From: Methyloprofundus sp.
GTDB lineage: Bacteria; Pseudomonadota; Gammaproteobacteria; Methylococcales; Methylomonadaceae
Reading direction: 5' to 3'
Assembly: GCA_012960135.1 (NCBI GenBank)
Contig: DUBW01000070.1
Coordinates: 8,300-43,098, forward strand
Length of the DNA stretch: 34,799 bases
The notes under the pieces are model-generated. The model was given only the letters and a program-made list of their open reading frames with translations, did not search any database and was not told the origin of the DNA. The position numbers and the translations under genes were made by a program. Positions 32,711 to 34,799 of the stretch are shown one piece after another (position 1 is the stretch's first letter; each line of letters starts with the position of its first letter).

Positions 32711-33220
32711 ATGAAGATAGCAAGCTTAATAAGTAGTAGCTTAATCTTTTTCAGTGCGCTATGGCTGAGTAGTTGTGATGATGGTCTGGAGTCAGGCCTG
32801 GGTAAAGACCTAGAGAAAAGTAAGGAACCTGTTCTTAGTCCTATAGAGCAACCGCCTGCAGATTTAGTGGTTAATAGGCAGGAGCAGAGTAGAGTTGTAG
32901 AGTCGGATGTCAGGAAACAGCTAGCTGATAAGCAAGTGGATTTGGCTAACGAGCGATCAGACATTCAAGTGAGAGAGGATAGTCAGCAGCAAGACCCTGT
33001 CGTTCTGGATTTCTCACTGAATTTCAAGCAGATGGAGCTTTCAGATGTATCAAATATTCCTGGCAGCAATAGTCAAGGGGTATTGCGTGGAATTTTTGAG
33101 TCAGAAGGCGTGGCTTCTAATGTTGAAATGGAACCTCATTTTTCCTGGCCCCACAATGAAAATAAAGAAAAGGAAGTGACACCTGATGGCGCCGGGGTTA
33201 AATTTAAAATAGAATTTTAA
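32711..33220 (+). CDS. small lipoprotein of unknown function
   Basis: The signal peptide ends Leu-Ser-Ser-Cys at about residue 22, a good lipobox; Asp-Asp directly after the Cys would favour inner-membrane retention if the E. coli +2 rule applies. The rest is acidic, Gln/Glu/Ser-rich and probably disordered in the middle (about 30-100), with a weakly ordered C-terminus (about 110-169). No family is recognised. GAGGG nine bases before the ATG is a good ribosome site. It starts 18 bases after serS and ends at a hairpin, so it is probably read with serS. Confidence 0.8.
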   Translation: MKIASLISSSLIFFSALWLSSCDDGLESGLGKDLEKSKEPVLSPIEQPPADLVVNRQEQSRVVESDVRKQLADKQVDLANERSDIQVREDSQQQDPVVLDFSLNFKQMELSDVSNIPGSNSQGVLRGIFESEGVASNVEMEPHFSWPHNENKEKEVTPDGAGVKFKIEF

Positions 33221-33226
33221 GTAGGT

Positions 33227-33262
33227 AGGGTGATTGAATCGATAGAATAACTCAATCACCCT
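33227..33262. terminator. convergent-gene hairpin
   Basis: AGGGTGATTGA at 33227-33237 pairs exactly with TCAATCACCCT at 33252-33262. It lies between the ends of two convergent genes and can serve both strands. The U run is poor on both. Confidence 0.5.
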
Positions 33263-33304
33263 GAACTATCTCCCAACAATCATCTGAATGCTGGGGTAGT
33301 GGTT

Positions 33305-34480
33305 TTATCTAGCTGTTATGGTAAAACCTACACGACGGTTCTCTGCGCGACCTTTAGCAGTATCGTTAGGTGCGATAGGGTTTGATTCACCAAAGCCTTT
33401 GGTAGTTAAACGGCTAGTATCGATGCCATTTTCAACCAGATGGTTTTTAACCGCTTCTGCTCTGCGCTCTGAAAGGCCCATATTGTAAGCTTCAGGGCCA
33501 GTGCTATCTGTATGACCTTCAAGTTGTACAGTCATGCGAGGGTTTTTGTTTAAAGTTGCAATTGCATTCTCAAATAAAGGTGCGAAAGCAGGTGTGATTT
33601 TTGTTGAATCGAATCCAAAATCCACACTGTTAAAAGACCAGCAACCTTGTGAATTAACTTTTGCACCAGAAGGTGTGTTTTTGCATTTGTCATGTGAATC
33701 ATCAATTCCATCAGCATCACTGTCTCTTGATGTTACGCCTGATTTTGAATATAGCATGCTTTCAACAAAACCTGCCATAGCCGCGCTAGATGATATGTCA
33801 GCAGAATTTACGCTCTTTCCACAATTAGAGATGTTAGATAATTCCTGTAATACAACTTGTCCAGAAGTGTCGTAGTTATTGCCTACCCAGATTGAGTAGA
33901 TACATAGACGCTGGCCAAATTTATCTTCCAGAGCTTGTGCTTCTGCAAGCGTCCCACTTGGGACTTGCTGGCCATCACTAACGATTAGCAAGGCAGTGTT
34001 GCCGCGAACTTTTTCTAGTTCAGTAGCTGACTCTGCGAGTGCTTTATTTAATGGAGAGCCACCGCTAGCACATTGTGTCATATCTAGGCCGGCCTGGAAA
34101 TTTTTAGCAGAATGCCTGGTGACATTCTGATCAACTTTTGTAGAACTCCAGTTTAGACAGCGGCCAGAACCAAAGCTTGTAATTCCGGTAGCAAGGTTAA
34201 TATTAGTCGGGATAGTTTTGTTTAAACGGTACAATGTTTGTTTTTCAACATCCAGTTTTGATGATCCTGAGTCATTACCATCATAAGTGACGTTGGTGGA
34301 TGAAGAGGCATCTAAAATAACAAAAATTGCATCAGTTTTTTGTTTAAATGCAGATGTTGAAGTGCCCTGTGCAACGGGAGCAGCGGTGAAGTTTGGATAG
34401 GTTGTTGGTTCAGTGGCGCACCCTGATAGCAGAGCAAGACCTGAAATTGCAACGACAGGAATGATTATCTTCTTTAGCAT
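33305..34480 (-). CDS. VWA-OmpA lipoprotein
   Basis: This 391-residue envelope protein has a lipobox (Leu-Leu-Ser-Gly-Cys, Cys21). A von Willebrand A domain (about 50-240) carries the metal site Asp58-Ala-Ser-Ser-Ser and the later Val-Ser-Asp-Gly-Gln-Gln. A calcium-type thrombospondin-3 linker follows (Asp-Ser-Asp-Ala-Asp-Gly-Ile-Asp-Asp). The C-terminal OmpA domain shows Leu-Glu-Gly-His-Thr-Asp-Ser-Thr-Gly and Asn-Arg-Arg-Val. A membrane lipid anchor, a peptidoglycan-binding end and a metal-dependent binding domain together suggest an adhesion or scaffold role; this is inference. GGAGAG five bases before the ATG fixes the start. It stands alone on its strand. Confidence 0.9.
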   Translation of the reverse strand: MLKKIIIPVVAISGLALLSGCATEPTTYPNFTAAPVAQGTSTSAFKQKTDAIFVILDASSSTNVTYDGNDSGSSKLDVEKQTLYRLNKTIPTNINLATGITSFGSGRCLNWSSTKVDQNVTRHSAKNFQAGLDMTQCASGGSPLNKALAESATELEKVRGNTALLIVSDGQQVPSGTLAEAQALEDKFGQRLCIYSIWVGNNYDTSGQVVLQELSNISNCGKSVNSADISSSAAMAGFVESMLYSKSGVTSRDSDADGIDDSHDKCKNTPSGAKVNSQGCWSFNSVDFGFDSTKITPAFAPLFENAIATLNKNPRMTVQLEGHTDSTGPEAYNMGLSERRAEAVKNHLVENGIDTSRLTTKGFGESNPIAPNDTAKGRAENRRVGFTITAR

Positions 34481-34596
34481 TTTTTCTCTCCGGAAACAGT
34501 AGGAAAAGTATGAGTGAATAGTATTTTAATACTTTCAATTTATAAGTTAAGCATGAAATAATAGATATGCAAGAAAATTTACTAAAAGAGGCGTAA

Positions 34597-34722
34597 ATGA
34601 GACTAATACAAACAATGATTATGGGCTGTTTTATGATGTTTAGTAATTTTTCAGCACATAGAAACGGCTTGCCTGTTCTGAAAGAACTTGCAGATTCAGC
34701 CTGTTATAAGGCTACCAATTGA
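34597..34722 (+). CDS. possible short peptide gene
   Basis: A 41-codon frame starts at an ATG at 34597 with AAGAGGCG seven to ten bases upstream and a signal-like hydrophobic start (Met-Ile-Met-Gly-Cys-Phe-Met-Met-Phe). The end overlaps the stop of the minus-strand gene entering from the right. It may be real or a remnant of a longer secreted protein. No family is recognised. Confidence 0.3.
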   Translation: MRLIQTMIMGCFMMFSNFSAHRNGLPVLKELADSACYKATN

Positions 34723-34798
34723 CGGTTTGATCAAACTCATAATCTGTTATCGGCTTAACTGTATTATCATCCCAATACTGCGTTTGATCTATCTCTGC
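34712..34798 (-). CDS. C-terminal end of a gene leaving the window
   Basis: The minus strand is open from the right edge for 28 codons and ends Thr-Val-Asn-Trp-stop at 34712-34714. The composition (Asp, Thr, Gln, Trp, Tyr-rich) looks coding. Too little is present to name it. Confidence 0.4.
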   Translation of the reverse strand, partial: AEIDQTQYWDDNTVKPITDYEFDQTVNW

Positions 34799-34799
34799 A

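Noticed and set aside
1-34799. CRISPR array, tRNA genes, prophage, toxin-antitoxin or defence island
   Set aside because: I scanned for regularly spaced repeats, tRNA T-loop sequences, phage structural genes and small gene pairs and saw none that could be supported.

Overview
This is a chromosomal window from a low-to-mid-GC gammaproteobacterium. The core genes (hslO, queC, a ubiF-type hydroxylase, leuA, dnaX-ybaB-recR, orn, serS, rsgA) all have gammaproteobacterial character. Decayed transposases and a decayed PEP-CTERM-type sigma-54 response regulator would fit an aquatic methanotroph-like lineage (Methylococcales or similar). That assignment is inference from remembered family resemblance and was not tested.

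Layout. 1-6.2 kb: a membrane protein with a C-terminal Cys/His module, a broken small membrane gene, an M16 insulinase-type lipoprotein protease and an ATP-grasp-like protein (both minus), then divergent pssA. 6.5-10.2 kb: leuA, a family-4 uracil-DNA glycosylase relative, rimI and a membrane-anchored NodB-type deacetylase. 10.2-11.7 kb: two decayed IS3-family copies. 11.7-16.0 kb: hslO (minus), queC, a ubiF-type hydroxylase overlapping a yadH-type ABC-2 permease, and a lipoprotein gene with a stop codon in its signal peptide. 16.1-17.3 kb: a DUF4398 lipoprotein followed by a DUF4398-OmpA lipoprotein. 17.3-23.8 kb: a mobile-element graveyard with pieces of at least four further transposase types and a decayed response regulator. 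Intact inside it are a tandem pair of secreted 142-residue paralogues and the GDP-mannose gene manC. 23.8-26.9 kb: 4.5S SRP RNA (ffs) followed by dnaX-ybaB-recR-hinT. 27.1-29.4 kb: rsgA and an M48 Ste24-type protease (both minus). 29.7-34.8 kb: orn, a fused two-domain CrcB fluoride channel, a broken small gene with a clear terminator, serS, a small lipoprotein, a VWA-OmpA lipoprotein (minus), and the end of a gene that leaves the window.

Most genes are housekeeping: replication and repair (dnaX, recR, UDG), translation (ffs, serS, rsgA, rimI), RNA turnover (orn), leucine, queuosine, ubiquinone and phospholipid synthesis. A second theme is the envelope, with two OmpA-type lipoproteins, several other lipoproteins, an outer-membrane-type M16 protease, an M48 membrane protease, NodB and manC.

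The most unusual intact object is the CrcB fusion at 30235-30942. Its second repeat lacks the first helix, which by helix count would invert it relative to the first repeat. Such a protein could form an antiparallel fluoride channel as one chain. No phage, CRISPR array, toxin-antitoxin pair or tRNA was seen.
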